From contig OMYJ01000004.1 in assembly GCA_900315245.1 (NCBI GenBank), positions 112,059-176,058 of the forward strand: a stretch of DNA of 64,000 nucleotides, in the 5' to 3' direction. A program made the position numbers and the translations under genes. This stretch comes from an uncultured Bacteroidales bacterium. Its GTDB lineage: Bacteria > Bacteroidota > Bacteroidia > Bacteroidales > WCHB1-69. The first letter of the stretch is position 1. Every line of letters starts with the position of its first letter. The notes below the pieces were generated by a model. The model ran no database searches. It was not told where the DNA came from and worked only from the letters and a program-made list of their open reading frames with translations. This document shows, one piece after another, positions 53,470 to 61,931 of the stretch.

Positions 53470-55317
53470 TTATTTGGCAAGCAGTCTTTCGAACTCGGCT
53501 TTCAGCTCGCCCACCTCGAACGGGAGACCCATGATCTTGTTGTACTGGGTCATCGGGCATTCGGGGAACTGGGTGCGGAGGTAGCCGGCAAACTGACCGT
53601 TGTTGAGCTCGCAGACGACGATCTTCTTGTATTTCTTGAGGATGTCGCCGGTGTTCTTCGGCAGCGGGCAAATATAGTTGAAGTGGGTGTAAGCCACCTT
53701 CTTACCTTCCTTGTTCATCTCTTCCACAGCGAGGGTGAGTGCGCCGGAGGTGCCGCCCCAACCCACCACGAGAAGCTCGGCGTCAGGATCGCCGGTCACT
53801 TCCTGGTCGGGGATGTAGTTGGCCACGCGGTTCACCTTCTCCTGACGGTTGTGCACCATCAAGGCGTGGTTCTCGGGATCGGTGCTCAGAGGTCCGTCGG
53901 GGCATTTCTCCAGACCGCCCACACGGTGTCTCAAACCTTCCATGCCGGGCAGTGCCCATTCGCGAGCGAACGTGACGGGGTCGCGACGGAACGGTCTGTA
54001 GTTGGGATCGTTAGGCGTAGCCAGACGCGGTTTGATGTCGGGCATGTCGGCCATCTTGGGGATGCGGAACAGCTGGGAGCCGTTGCCGAGGTAGCCGTCG
54101 GTGAGCAGGATGACGGGAGTCATGTGCTCCAGGGCGACCTTGGCGGCGTTGTAAGCCCAGTAGAAGCAGTTGGCGCTGGAAGAGGCAGCCATCACCACGA
54201 GGGGAGCTTCACCGTTACGGCCGTACAAAGCCTGATTCAGGTCGCTCTGCTCGGTCTTGGTGGGCAGACCCGTGGAAGGACCGCCGCGCTGCACGTCAAC
54301 GACGACGAGCGGCAGTTCCACCATCACGGCCAAACCGAGGGCTTCGCTCTTCAGCGAGAGGCCGGGACCGGAAGTGGAGGTGCAAGCCAAAGCGCCAGCG
54401 TAGGATGCGCCGATAGCGGAGCAAACGCCTGCGATTTCGTCTTCCGCTTGGAAAACGCGAGCACCTAAGGATTTATGTTTGGCGAGCTCCACCATCACAT
54501 CCGTAGCGGGGGTGATAGGGTAGGAGCCGAGGAACAGTCTGCGACCGGATTTCTCGGAAGCGGCAAGGAGACCCCATGCGGTAGCGACGTTACCGGTGAT
54601 GTTGCGGTAACGGCCCTTGGGCATGCTGTCGGCCTGCGCGATCTCGAAGATGTGGGAGTGCATCACTTCCAACTTGTCGGCATATTCGTAACCCTCCGTC
54701 AGGACGGCCTTGTTCAATTTGACGACCTCGGGCTTCTTGGCGAACTTGCGCTCCAGGTAAGCGTAGGTCTGGTCGAGTTTCTTGTGGGTAGCGTAGAAGA
54801 TGATACCCAGCGCGAACATGTTACGGCAGCGGTCGGCGGTCTTCTTGTCGGCGCCTTGCTCGTTGCCGATGCGTTGCGTGAACGAAGTGACGGGTGCCTT
54901 GATGATGGTGTAGGCACGTTCCATCTCGTCCGTGAACGGGTGGTCGTTCTCGGTGTAGCCGGCTTTCTCCAGGGCCTCGTCGGTGAACGTGTCGATATCG
55001 ACGATGATGGTGGCGCCTTTCTTGGCCCACTTGAGGTTCGACTTGAGGGAGGCCGGGTTCATGGCGACGAGGATGTCGCACTTGTCGCCGGAACTGTAAA
55101 TGTGATTACCCACGTGCACCTGGTAGCCGGAGACGCCGGCGATGGTGTTGTGAGGGGCGCGGATTTCCGCCGGATAATCGGGGAAGGTGGCGATGTCGTT
55201 GCCTGTGAGGGCGGAAGCGTCCGAGAACAAGGTTCCGGAGAGCTGCATGCCGTCGCCAGAGTCACCCGCAAAACGGACGACGATGTCGTCAATTTTCGTG
55301 ATTTGCTCTGTTGCCAT
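53470..55317 (-). CDS. korA: 2-oxoacid:ferredoxin oxidoreductase, alpha subunit (gamma-alpha fusion)
   Basis: The protein has 615 residues. The N-terminal ~190 residues form the gamma domain (VVRFAGDSGDGMQLSGTLFS, ILVAMNPASLKSNLKWAKKG). The alpha pyrimidine-binding domain follows with FLGSYPITPATDVMVELAKH, EDEIAGVCSAIGASYAGALA and TSTSGPGLSLKSEALGLAVM. The tail has VVGWGGTSGALTLAVEEMN and ends FAGYLRTQFP. It makes the active enzyme with KorB. A promoter box lies upstream at 55337-55344, so korAB is an operon. Confidence 0.94.
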   Translation of the reverse strand: MATEQITKIDDIVVRFAGDSGDGMQLSGTLFSDASALTGNDIATFPDYPAEIRAPHNTIAGVSGYQVHVGNHIYSSGDKCDILVAMNPASLKSNLKWAKKGATIIVDIDTFTDEALEKAGYTENDHPFTDEMERAYTIIKAPVTSFTQRIGNEQGADKKTADRCRNMFALGIIFYATHKKLDQTYAYLERKFAKKPEVVKLNKAVLTEGYEYADKLEVMHSHIFEIAQADSMPKGRYRNITGNVATAWGLLAASEKSGRRLFLGSYPITPATDVMVELAKHKSLGARVFQAEDEIAGVCSAIGASYAGALACTSTSGPGLSLKSEALGLAVMVELPLVVVDVQRGGPSTGLPTKTEQSDLNQALYGRNGEAPLVVMAASSSANCFYWAYNAAKVALEHMTPVILLTDGYLGNGSQLFRIPKMADMPDIKPRLATPNDPNYRPFRRDPVTFAREWALPGMEGLRHRVGGLEKCPDGPLSTDPENHALMVHNRQEKVNRVANYIPDQEVTGDPDAELLVVGWGGTSGALTLAVEEMNKEGKKVAYTHFNYICPLPKNTGDILKKYKKIVVCELNNGQFAGYLRTQFPECPMTQYNKIMGLPFEVGELKAEFERLLAK

Positions 55318-55336
55318 AAATTCTTTTATTTTACTG

Positions 55337-55344
55337 CAAAATTA
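55337..55344 (-). promoter_or_regulatory. -7 box for korAB
   Basis: The minus strand reads TAATTTTG, 20 bases before the korA ATG at 55317. Confidence 0.5.
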
Positions 55345-55544
55345 TAAGTTGTCAAAAATAAAGTCCCACACCGCAAAAGAACAAAACGAAAAATCAAGCA
55401 ATCATCTGAAACACAATAACTTAATTTTCCGTCCATCATCTTTTTTAGTATGGCGCAAAAATATCAAATTTAATGAGATTTCCAACTCCTTTTTTCTGTG
55501 CGTGAAAATTTATTTTAGGCCGCATTATATAGACTTTTCCTAAG

Positions 55545-55616
55545 CATATTTTGACGTAAGACTTGTGACGTAAGACGTTGGGTGTTGTCCTAATATCACG
55601 TCAGATGTCCTACACG
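55545..55616. repeat. Short GACGTAAGAC repeats behind the unknown gene
   Basis: TGACGTAAGACTTGTGACGT and CACGTCAGATGTCCTACACG recur in the gap just after the stop of the 379-residue gene. The rest of 55345-55545 is AT-rich and empty. Confidence 0.6.
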
Positions 55617-56756
55617 TCAGGAAACATCGCCCTTCATCTCCACCATCACCGCGTATTCAGTCCTCTCCGTCACCGGGTTCAGCGCCATCGTGCCGGACCA
55701 CCACTGTCCGTCGCGCAATTGCATTCCCGCCTGTGGAGACGCGCCATGGCACGTCTCTACCTCCCCGCGGGCGATACGGAACGTGCCCCGTGACTCGGGA
55801 TGACAATATCGTGCGTAGATGTCGTGCGCCGCCAGCCCCATCGTCTTCCGCAGGTTCACCTCCACGAAAGGATGCAGCTTGTACGCCTCATCTTCCTGAT
55901 AGACAAACATATCGACACCGGCATCGCCCTCGTAATGCGGAGCGATTTCTTTTTGCAAAAAATCGCTGACGAGCGACTTGGCTGTGGCCAACTCCTCTAT
56001 ATCAACATAGTGGGAAAGAGCCAGTAGAATCGCGGAATCCGGCATCAGCAGGTTGCCGCCGTAGCCGTAATGTTCGGTCTTGAAGAGCGAATAGCCCCGG
56101 AAGACGACTTCCCCGTTCCGGCATTCGAACTCCATCGCAAAGTCCTGGACCACCGTGTATTGCTTCTCCGCCAGAATGCCGCCCTGCCGTTTCAGGACGC
56201 CGCCGCATTGCCGGAGCAGGGTGGGGGAGCACTCCCCGTGCGCGTACAGGTGACCGCGCCCGTTGCCCGAATACGGTGACTTGAGGATGACATCAGGAAT
56301 CCGTTTCACGAAATCCTCAACCTGTTGGAGTTCCGTCAAGTATGACGGAGGAGCGGGTAGGATTTCCGGATGAGGGTGGTGGTTACGCAGGAACTCCATC
56401 GCCGCGATGGTGGTCCTGCGGTGTGCCAACTCGCGGAGCTTCGACAGCTGCGCATCCGTCGGGAGCAAATTGTCTGGAATCCCGATGCGGCGCAGCTGAT
56501 AGACCACCGCTGCGTCCCAACCCCACGGGGTTACCTTCGTGATGCGGTCTGCGTTCTCCAATGGGGCGAAATTCTTCTGGAACTCCTTCCCGAAAGGACG
56601 GTAGGCGTCCAGCACCTCCGCCTCGTCATCCGCAAGATACCGCATGAACGGCGCACAGTCGTAAGCAAATTGTGCCGCCGACCGCAACGCCACAAACTGC
56701 GGCTGGTTGTCCGCCAGCGCGTAGTCGTGTTCGGGGTTGAAAACAAATAGTTCCAT
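55617..56756 (-). CDS. Unrecognised protein, possibly ATP-grasp-like
   Basis: The protein has 379 residues. It begins MELFVFNPEHDYALADNQPQ. The middle has VILKSPYSGNGRGHLYAHGE and GGILAEKQYTVVQDFAMEFE, and near the end is HPFVEVNLRKTMGLAAHDIY. The last arrangement (KSPxSGxGRG, then ExN) suggests an ATP-grasp-like fold, but the family is not certain. Near residues 333-342 a 28-base palindrome (55733-55760) encodes VETCHGASP, an apparent insertion ahead of the C-terminal strands. A promoter box lies at 56775-56782. The protein is cytoplasmic by composition. Confidence 0.7.
   Translation of the reverse strand: MELFVFNPEHDYALADNQPQFVALRSAAQFAYDCAPFMRYLADDEAEVLDAYRPFGKEFQKNFAPLENADRITKVTPWGWDAAVVYQLRRIGIPDNLLPTDAQLSKLRELAHRRTTIAAMEFLRNHHPHPEILPAPPSYLTELQQVEDFVKRIPDVILKSPYSGNGRGHLYAHGECSPTLLRQCGGVLKRQGGILAEKQYTVVQDFAMEFECRNGEVVFRGYSLFKTEHYGYGGNLLMPDSAILLALSHYVDIEELATAKSLVSDFLQKEIAPHYEGDAGVDMFVYQEDEAYKLHPFVEVNLRKTMGLAAHDIYARYCHPESRGTFRIARGEVETCHGASPQAGMQLRDGQWWSGTMALNPVTERTEYAVMVEMKGDVS
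55733..55760. repeat. In-frame coding palindrome, copy 3
   Basis: A 28-base near-palindrome: GTGGAGACGCGCCATGGC then ACGTCTCTAC. On the minus strand it encodes VETCHGASP, followed by Gln, in the same frame as copies 1 and 2. It has two mismatched pairs. Confidence 0.85.
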
Positions 56757-56774
56757 GCCAGCAATTAATCAGTG

Positions 56775-56782
56775 CAAAGATA
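56775..56782 (-). promoter_or_regulatory. -7 box for the 379-residue gene
   Basis: The minus strand reads TATCTTTG, 19 bases before the ATG at 56756. Confidence 0.55.
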
Positions 56783-56848
56783 CACTTATTTTCTCCTTTC
56801 CAGCTGCTTTTGTATCTCGGAGTGAAGTATTATACGTTTTCATCATCC

Positions 56849-58213
56849 CTATTTCCCGATGCAGAACTTTCCAAAGATATTGTTCAAGATGTCGTCGGAG
56901 GAGATGGTGCCGGTGAGCTCGCCCAGGTTGTGGAGGGCCATGCGAACGTCTTCGGCCACTAAATCGGTCGGGAGTTGTCGCTTCAGACCGTTTTCGGTGC
57001 GTTCAATGGAGGCGAGGATGCCGTTCAACAGTGCTTGGTGACGTTCGCTTGTCAGCAGGATGATGTCCTGGATGTGGTTCTCTTTCACAAACGAATCAAT
57101 TTCGTTAAGCACGGAATTTAAGTTTTCGCCTTTCTTGGCGGAGATATAAATGGCATTATCGATGCATTCAGATGGATTGGAAACCAAGTCGGATTTGTTT
57201 CTTAATAGAATGATTTTTTTGTCATCCGACTTGATTGAATTCGTTATTTTGTTTAATTCCGATTCGGTCTCTTGTTTGCTTTTGCGTGCATCTGTGATCC
57301 ACAAGATGATGGCTGCCTTTCGGATTGTGTCGAAGGCGCGTTCGATGCCGATACGCTCGATGGTGTCGCCGGATTCGCGGATACCAGCGGTGTCGATGAA
57401 CCTGAACAGTGTCCCGTTAAGGGTGAAAGTGTCCTCAATGGTGTCACGGGTGGTGCCGGGGATGTCGGACACGATGGCGCGCTCCTGTTGGAGTATCGCG
57501 TTCAATAGTGTTGACTTCCCAACATTCGGTTCGCCCACGATGGCAACGGGAATGCCGTTTTTCAGCATTGTGCCCCATTTGTAGCTTTGTAGTAGATTGT
57601 TCACTTCCACTTTGATGAGTCCGAGCAGGTTGAGCAAGGTGGTGCGGTCGGCAAATTCCACCTCCTCTTCGCTGAAGTCAAGTTCCAGCTCCAATAAAGA
57701 AGCCATTTGCAGCAATTCCTCGCGCAAGACGGCCATCTTGCCGGACAGTTCGCCCTGCAGCTGCCTCATGGCGGCGTGGTGCGCGGTCTCCGACTGTGCC
57801 TCGATGAGGTCGGCAATGGCTTCGGCCTGTGGCAGGTCCAATTTCCCGTTGAGGAAGGCCCGCTGTGTGAATTCGCCCGGTGCGGCTATCCGACAGCCAT
57901 TCTTGATTAGTAACTCAATGATTTTCTGCTGGATGTAGACGGATCCGTGACAGCTGATTTCCACTACATCCTCGCCCGTGAAAGAGTGAGGTGTGGTGAA
58001 CTTTGTCACCACGACTTGATCGATAAGTTCTCGTTTTTCGTTGGAAAAATCGTATAAAGACGCGAATTTTGCACGGTTTGGCCCCAATCCGGCGAAGTTG
58101 GATTTCTCGGAAAAGAGCATTCCGGCAATCCCGAAAGCTTCCGGTCCGGAGATTCGGATCATCGCCGTGGCCCCGAGACCAGCGGGCGTTGCGATTGCAC
58201 ATATAGTGTTCAT
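56849..58213 (-). CDS. mnmE: tRNA modification GTPase MnmE
   Basis: The protein has 454 residues from the ATG at 58213. The N-terminal domain (1-115) starts NTICAIATPAGLGATAMIRI and binds formyl-tetrahydrofolate. The G domain (about 215-370) has GEPNVGKSTLLNAILQ, DTAGIRESGDTIE and RNKSDL. The C-terminus is CIGK, the required Cys motif. With MnmG it adds carboxymethylaminomethyl at U34 of some tRNAs. It follows the tsaC-like gene after 38 bases, forming an operon of two tRNA-modification genes. Confidence 0.97.
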   Translation of the reverse strand: MNTICAIATPAGLGATAMIRISGPEAFGIAGMLFSEKSNFAGLGPNRAKFASLYDFSNEKRELIDQVVVTKFTTPHSFTGEDVVEISCHGSVYIQQKIIELLIKNGCRIAAPGEFTQRAFLNGKLDLPQAEAIADLIEAQSETAHHAAMRQLQGELSGKMAVLREELLQMASLLELELDFSEEEVEFADRTTLLNLLGLIKVEVNNLLQSYKWGTMLKNGIPVAIVGEPNVGKSTLLNAILQQERAIVSDIPGTTRDTIEDTFTLNGTLFRFIDTAGIRESGDTIERIGIERAFDTIRKAAIILWITDARKSKQETESELNKITNSIKSDDKKIILLRNKSDLVSNPSECIDNAIYISAKKGENLNSVLNEIDSFVKENHIQDIILLTSERHQALLNGILASIERTENGLKRQLPTDLVAEDVRMALHNLGELTGTISSDDILNNIFGKFCIGK

Positions 58214-58251
58214 AGTCACGGTGGTGTCAACTGCTAACTACTAACTGCTAA

Positions 58252-58869
58252 CTAAAGTAAAGAAACGTCTCCCTTTCCCTCACGTATCACCTCAATCCCG
58301 CCGCCGGTGCAATCGACCACAGTGGAGGGCGTGTTGTCGCCGTAACCGCCATCGATGACAATATCGACCAGGTCGCCGTAGCGTTCGTAGATGAGTTCGG
58401 GATCGGTGGTGTATTCGATCACCTCGTCGTCGTCCTTCACGGAGGTGGAGAGGATGGGATGGCCGAGTTGCCGCACGATTTCGCGGATGATGTTGTTGTC
58501 AGGAATGCGGATGCCGATGGTCTTCTTGTGGCTCTGCAGCAGCTTCGGCACGCTGTTGTTAGCTTCAAGAATGAAGGTGAACGCTCCTGGGAGCACCCGC
58601 TTCATAGTCTTGAACACGCTGTTGTCCAGCGGTTTGGTGTAGTCCGAAAGGTTGCTCATGTCATGACAGATGAACGTCAGCGCGTCTTTCTTCTTTTTCT
58701 CGCCAAGGATGGAAATGATTCGCTCAATGCTCTTCTGCTTGAAGATGTCGCAGCCAATGCCGTAAATCGTGTCGGTCGGGTAAATGACGATGCCGCCGTC
58801 TTGCAAACACTCCACCACGGTGTTCACGGCTTTCGGGTTCGGATTCTCCGGGTATATTTTCAACAACAT
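58252..58869 (-). CDS. Threonylcarbamoyl-AMP synthase (Sua5/YrdC/YciO family)
   Basis: The protein has 205 residues. The fold signature GGIVIYPTDTIYGIGCDIF is near the N-terminus, and KPLDNSVFKTMKRVLPGAFT and KTIGIRIPDNNIIREIV lie further on. The end has STVVDCTGGGIEVIREGKG. The family makes threonylcarbamoyl-AMP for the t6A modification of tRNAs reading ANN codons. It has no C-terminal Sua5 domain, so it is of TsaC or YciO length. A direct TsaC role is likely but YciO-type members are not proven to do so. It is upstream of mnmE. Confidence 0.88.
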   Translation of the reverse strand: MLLKIYPENPNPKAVNTVVECLQDGGIVIYPTDTIYGIGCDIFKQKSIERIISILGEKKKKDALTFICHDMSNLSDYTKPLDNSVFKTMKRVLPGAFTFILEANNSVPKLLQSHKKTIGIRIPDNNIIREIVRQLGHPILSTSVKDDDEVIEYTTDPELIYERYGDLVDIVIDGGYGDNTPSTVVDCTGGGIEVIREGKGDVSLL

Positions 58870-58932
58870 GTTCCGATTATTTTTATGTCTATATCAATTC
58901 TTGTCTGATTCTCAAAGATGGCAGTTTCGCAT

Positions 58933-58965
58933 CTGTTCACTGATCACTATTCACTGCTCACTAAC
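58933..58965. repeat. TTCACTGATCACTATTCACTG repeats
   Basis: Short TTCACTGATCACTATTCACT units lie between tsaC-like gene and the SRP RNA. Same family as 34278 and 37364. Confidence 0.7.
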
Positions 58966-58977
58966 AAAAACAAAGAA

Positions 58978-59075
58978 GGGTAAGCGACTTATATCGCATC
59001 GCTACAACCTTAATGCCCTTGCTACATTCCTGTCCTGGGGGAGTTATAAGGGAGCAGATCGTATAAGACTTACCC
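58978..59075 (-). ncRNA. ffs: Signal recognition particle RNA (4.5S type)
   Basis: The minus strand has a 98-base rod-like RNA. Its ends pair GGGTAAG with CTTACCC, and inner stems continue (CTTATA with TATAAG). The apical domain reads CAGGACAGGAATGTAGCAAG, with the GGAA tetraloop and the asymmetric loop AGCA that bind the Ffh M domain. A TAnnTTTG promoter lies 5 bases before the transcript start, and CTTCTTTGTTTTTG follows the closing stem as a likely terminator. This is the short bacterial form without the Alu domain. It serves co-translational targeting of membrane proteins. Confidence 0.88.
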
Positions 59076-59079
59076 GCTG

Positions 59080-59087
59080 CAAAAATA
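59080..59087 (-). promoter_or_regulatory. -7 box for SRP RNA
   Basis: The minus strand reads TATTTTTG directly before the SRP RNA sequence, at transcription-start distance. Confidence 0.65.
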
Positions 59088-59108
59088 CAATTTTTTCGAT
59101 TCTGTCGG

Positions 59109-60530
59109 CTAATAGCCCAAAATTTTCAGCATCGACTTGTAACTCTGCTCTTTAGCGAACAATTTTGTGCAGAGTTCGCCCTCCTCGTCTTTGTAAATGA
59201 TGATGTGTTTCGGCGCGGGAGTCATGCAATGCTGTATTCCGCCGTAACCGCCGAGGGCATCCTGGTAGGCTCCAGTGTTGAACAGACCTATATATTGTAT
59301 GTCCTCGGGGCTGTCTCCTGCCGGATAGTTGGCGGAGTCGATTTGCGGGAGGAAGACGGCATTCAGGTGCGAGTCGGAGTTGTAGTAATCGTGACTGTCG
59401 CAGGTGAGACCGCCGAGGAAGACTCTCTCGTAAGCCTTGTCCCAGTTGTTGATGGCCAGGATGATGAACTGCTGGTTGATAGCCCAGGTGTCGGGCAGGG
59501 TGGTCATGAAGGAACTGTCAATCATGTTCCACAACTCCCTGTCGTTCTGGCGTTTCTGTTGCAACACGGAGAAGAGCGCGGCGCTGGCCTCGCCCACGGT
59601 GAATGATCCGAATTCGGTGAATATATCAGGTTCTTGCACGCCCTCGCGGTCGCAGATGATCTTGATCTGGGCGATGATTTCCTCGGCCATGTATTCGTAG
59701 TCGTAGTCGAAGGAGAGCGAGTTCTTGATGGGGAAGCCGCCGCCAATGTTCAGAGAGTCCAGTTCAGGACAGATCTTCTTGAGGTCGCAGTAGAGGTTCA
59801 CGCACTTGGTGAGCTCGTTCCAGTAGTATGCGGTGTCCTGAATACCCGTGTTGATGAAGAAATGGAGCATCTTCAGCTCGTAGTTGGGGTTGTTCTTGAT
59901 TTTCTCGCGGTAGAACGGGATAACATCGTTGTAGCGGATGCCGAGGCGCGAGGTGTAGAACTCAAAACGTGGCTCTTCCTCGGAGGCGATGCGGATGCCG
60001 ACTTTGCATTTTGTGTTGATTTCCTTCTGTGCAAGTAAGTCGAATTCCTTCTTGCTGTCGAAAACAGGAATGGTGTTCACGTATCCTTTGTTCAGAATGT
60101 CCACGATGTTGTCAATGTAGATCTGCCGCTTGAAGCCGTTGCAGATAATGTAGTTCTCCTTGTCGAAAAGCCCCTGCTCATGCAGCGTTTCGATCAAATT
60201 GATATCAAAAGCGGATGAAGTTTCGATATGTACGTCGTTTTTCAGCACTTCCGACATCACAAACTCGAAATGGTTGCTCTTCGTACAGTAGCAATAGTGG
60301 TAACTGCCTCTGTAGTCGGCCTTTGCGATAGCTACATTGAACCATCTCTTCGCCTTCTGGATGTTGGCGGAAATTTTCGGCAAGTAGGTGATTTTCAGCG
60401 GGGTTCCATACTGTTTGATGATGTCCATCAACGGTACTTCGTTGAATAACAGATTGTTGTCCTCTACGTCAAACTCCTCCTGCGGGAAATCGTAGGTTTG
60501 TGAAATCAGGTCGATGTACTTGGTTTTCAT
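59109..60530 (-). CDS. Arginine decarboxylase-like PLP enzyme (type III fold)
   Basis: The protein has 473 residues. The PLP Lys lies in HYCYCTKSNHFEFVMSEVLK, with DVHIETSSAFDINLIETL next. The barrel continues with VGIRIASEEEPRFEFYTSRL, LHFFINTGIQDTAYYWNEL and SLNIGGGFPIKNSL, the phosphate-binding loop. Near the end are the catalytic GGLTCDSHDYY and GAYQDALGG. This is the layout of the biosynthetic arginine or diaminopimelate decarboxylase family (class III PLP fold). The ~470-residue form of Bacteroidota is usually annotated arginine decarboxylase, giving agmatine for polyamines. Other decarboxylase specificities are possible. Confidence 0.85.
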   Translation of the reverse strand: MKTKYIDLISQTYDFPQEEFDVEDNNLLFNEVPLMDIIKQYGTPLKITYLPKISANIQKAKRWFNVAIAKADYRGSYHYCYCTKSNHFEFVMSEVLKNDVHIETSSAFDINLIETLHEQGLFDKENYIICNGFKRQIYIDNIVDILNKGYVNTIPVFDSKKEFDLLAQKEINTKCKVGIRIASEEEPRFEFYTSRLGIRYNDVIPFYREKIKNNPNYELKMLHFFINTGIQDTAYYWNELTKCVNLYCDLKKICPELDSLNIGGGFPIKNSLSFDYDYEYMAEEIIAQIKIICDREGVQEPDIFTEFGSFTVGEASAALFSVLQQKRQNDRELWNMIDSSFMTTLPDTWAINQQFIILAINNWDKAYERVFLGGLTCDSHDYYNSDSHLNAVFLPQIDSANYPAGDSPEDIQYIGLFNTGAYQDALGGYGGIQHCMTPAPKHIIIYKDEEGELCTKLFAKEQSYKSMLKILGY

Positions 60531-60559
60531 CCTTCTGAAATTTTGAAATTAAAACGCGG

Positions 60560-60567
60560 CAAAAGTA
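60560..60567 (-). promoter_or_regulatory. -7 box for the decarboxylase gene
   Basis: The minus strand reads TACTTTTG, 30 bases before the ATG at 60530. The remaining gap to 60730 has a repeated GAATCGGATGGG/GAGTCGGATTGTGG motif and no gene. Confidence 0.55.
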
Positions 60568-60730
60568 TATAAAAAAATAATACCGATGGGAAGAAAAATT
60601 TGAATCCGAGTGAGTCGGATTGTGGATTTTTTGAGAATGCGGGTGAATCGGATGGGACGATTTTGAGACAAGGAACGATGAAAAGAGATAGAGAACGTGG
60701 AATGGGTGATGATGTGGTGGTGAAAAAATG

Positions 60731-60738
60731 TATTTTTG
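60731..60738 (+). promoter_or_regulatory. -7 box for the patatin gene
   Basis: TATTTTTG lies about 80 bases before the ATG at 60818. Confidence 0.5.
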
Positions 60739-60817
60739 CGGCATGATTTTTTATAGAAAAGGAGCGATAAAAAGTCGTGCTGGCAGGAATCATCATTAAT
60801 CATTAAATAATACAAAT

Positions 60818-61843
60818 ATGGCTTATCATTTTAAGAATTTGGTTTTTGAAGGCGGTGGTGTGAAGGGCATCGCGTACGTGGGTGCGCTGGAAGTGCTCGA
60901 TAGGGAAGGGATTCTGAATGACATTGAAAAGGTGTCTGGAACTTCGGCCGGCGCCATGATTGCGGTTATGGTCGGATTGCGTTACTCTGCCGACGAGGTG
61001 AAGGAAATTCTTTGGAAATTGAATTTCAAGAACTTTATGGATAGCTCGTTCGGCATGTTGCGCGACACGACCCGCCTTATTAAGGAATATGGTTGGTACA
61101 AGGGAGATTTCTTCCGTGACGTCATGGCCGACTTGATCCAAAGGAAAACCGGAGACGGTGAAATGACATTCGAGCAGATCGCCAACCTGAACAAATTCAG
61201 GGACATCTACTTGGTAGGCACAGATCTGTCAACAGGTTACTCCAAAATGTTCAGCAATTATCACACACCAAAGATGAAGGTGGCGGATGCGGCCCGTATA
61301 TCCATGTCTATTCCATTGTTCTTTGCTTCAGTGAAAGGTGCTAATGGCGACGACCATATTTACGTGGACGGTGGCCTGTTGGACAACTATTCCATTAAGA
61401 CCTTCGACCAGTTGTTCTATATGACAGACAAGAACAACGCCAGACGAACGGATTACTACGATAAAATCAATACCAGAACCAAGATGCAAAAACCGGAAGA
61501 CAAAAACGAATATGTTTACAACAAGGAAACGTTGGGCTTTCGTCTGGATGCAAAAGAAGACATCTCAACGTTCCTCAACCATGGTTCTGAAAAAAGAAAT
61601 GACATCAAGAGTTTCTTCACCTATACAAAAGCTCTTGTGACCACACTCATTGATTTCCAGAATAATGTCCACCTGCACAGCGATGACTGGCAGCGCACGG
61701 TATATATTGACACGCTAGGCGTTCGGGCCATCGACTTCGGCATCCCCGATTCCAAAAAGAAGGAATTGGTGGCGTCAGGGAAGAAATATACCGAAGCCTA
61801 TTTGGAGTGGTACAACAACGACGAGGAAAAAGCGAATAAGTAA
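60818..61843 (+). CDS. Patatin-like phospholipase
   Basis: The protein has 341 residues. Three patatin motifs are present: the oxyanion-hole VFEGGGVKGIAYVGAL (8-23), the nucleophile Ser in VSGTSAGAMIAVMV (about 46), and the catalytic Asp in YVDGGLLDNYSI (about 187). The family hydrolyses acyl esters of phospholipids. There is no signal peptide, so it is likely cytoplasmic; RssA-like or defence-linked relatives exist (for example CapV of CBASS), but no cGAS-type gene lies nearby here. Its own promoter and a shared terminator behind it indicate a single-gene unit. Confidence 0.88.
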   Translation: MAYHFKNLVFEGGGVKGIAYVGALEVLDREGILNDIEKVSGTSAGAMIAVMVGLRYSADEVKEILWKLNFKNFMDSSFGMLRDTTRLIKEYGWYKGDFFRDVMADLIQRKTGDGEMTFEQIANLNKFRDIYLVGTDLSTGYSKMFSNYHTPKMKVADAARISMSIPLFFASVKGANGDDHIYVDGGLLDNYSIKTFDQLFYMTDKNNARRTDYYDKINTRTKMQKPEDKNEYVYNKETLGFRLDAKEDISTFLNHGSEKRNDIKSFFTYTKALVTTLIDFQNNVHLHSDDWQRTVYIDTLGVRAIDFGIPDSKKKELVASGKKYTEAYLEWYNNDEEKANK

Positions 61844-61865
61844 TGGAGTCTCTTCGTCTGCATAA

Positions 61866-61904
61866 AAAACGCACGGACATCCTTTGATATCCGTGCGTTT
61901 TTAG
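61866..61904. terminator. Bidirectional terminator behind the patatin gene
   Basis: AAAACGCACGGA (61866-61877) pairs with TCCGTGCGTTTTT around CATCCTTTGATA, with A and T runs on both sides. It separates the patatin gene from the convergent carbamate-kinase remnant. Confidence 0.8.
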
Positions 61905-61931
61905 TTTTTTCGGAAAATTCACAACGGGTGA

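Noticed and set aside
60818..61843. Patatin as part of a CBASS defence system
   Set aside because: No nucleotide cyclase, ubiquitin-like or other CBASS gene lies nearby; it stands between its own promoter and terminator.
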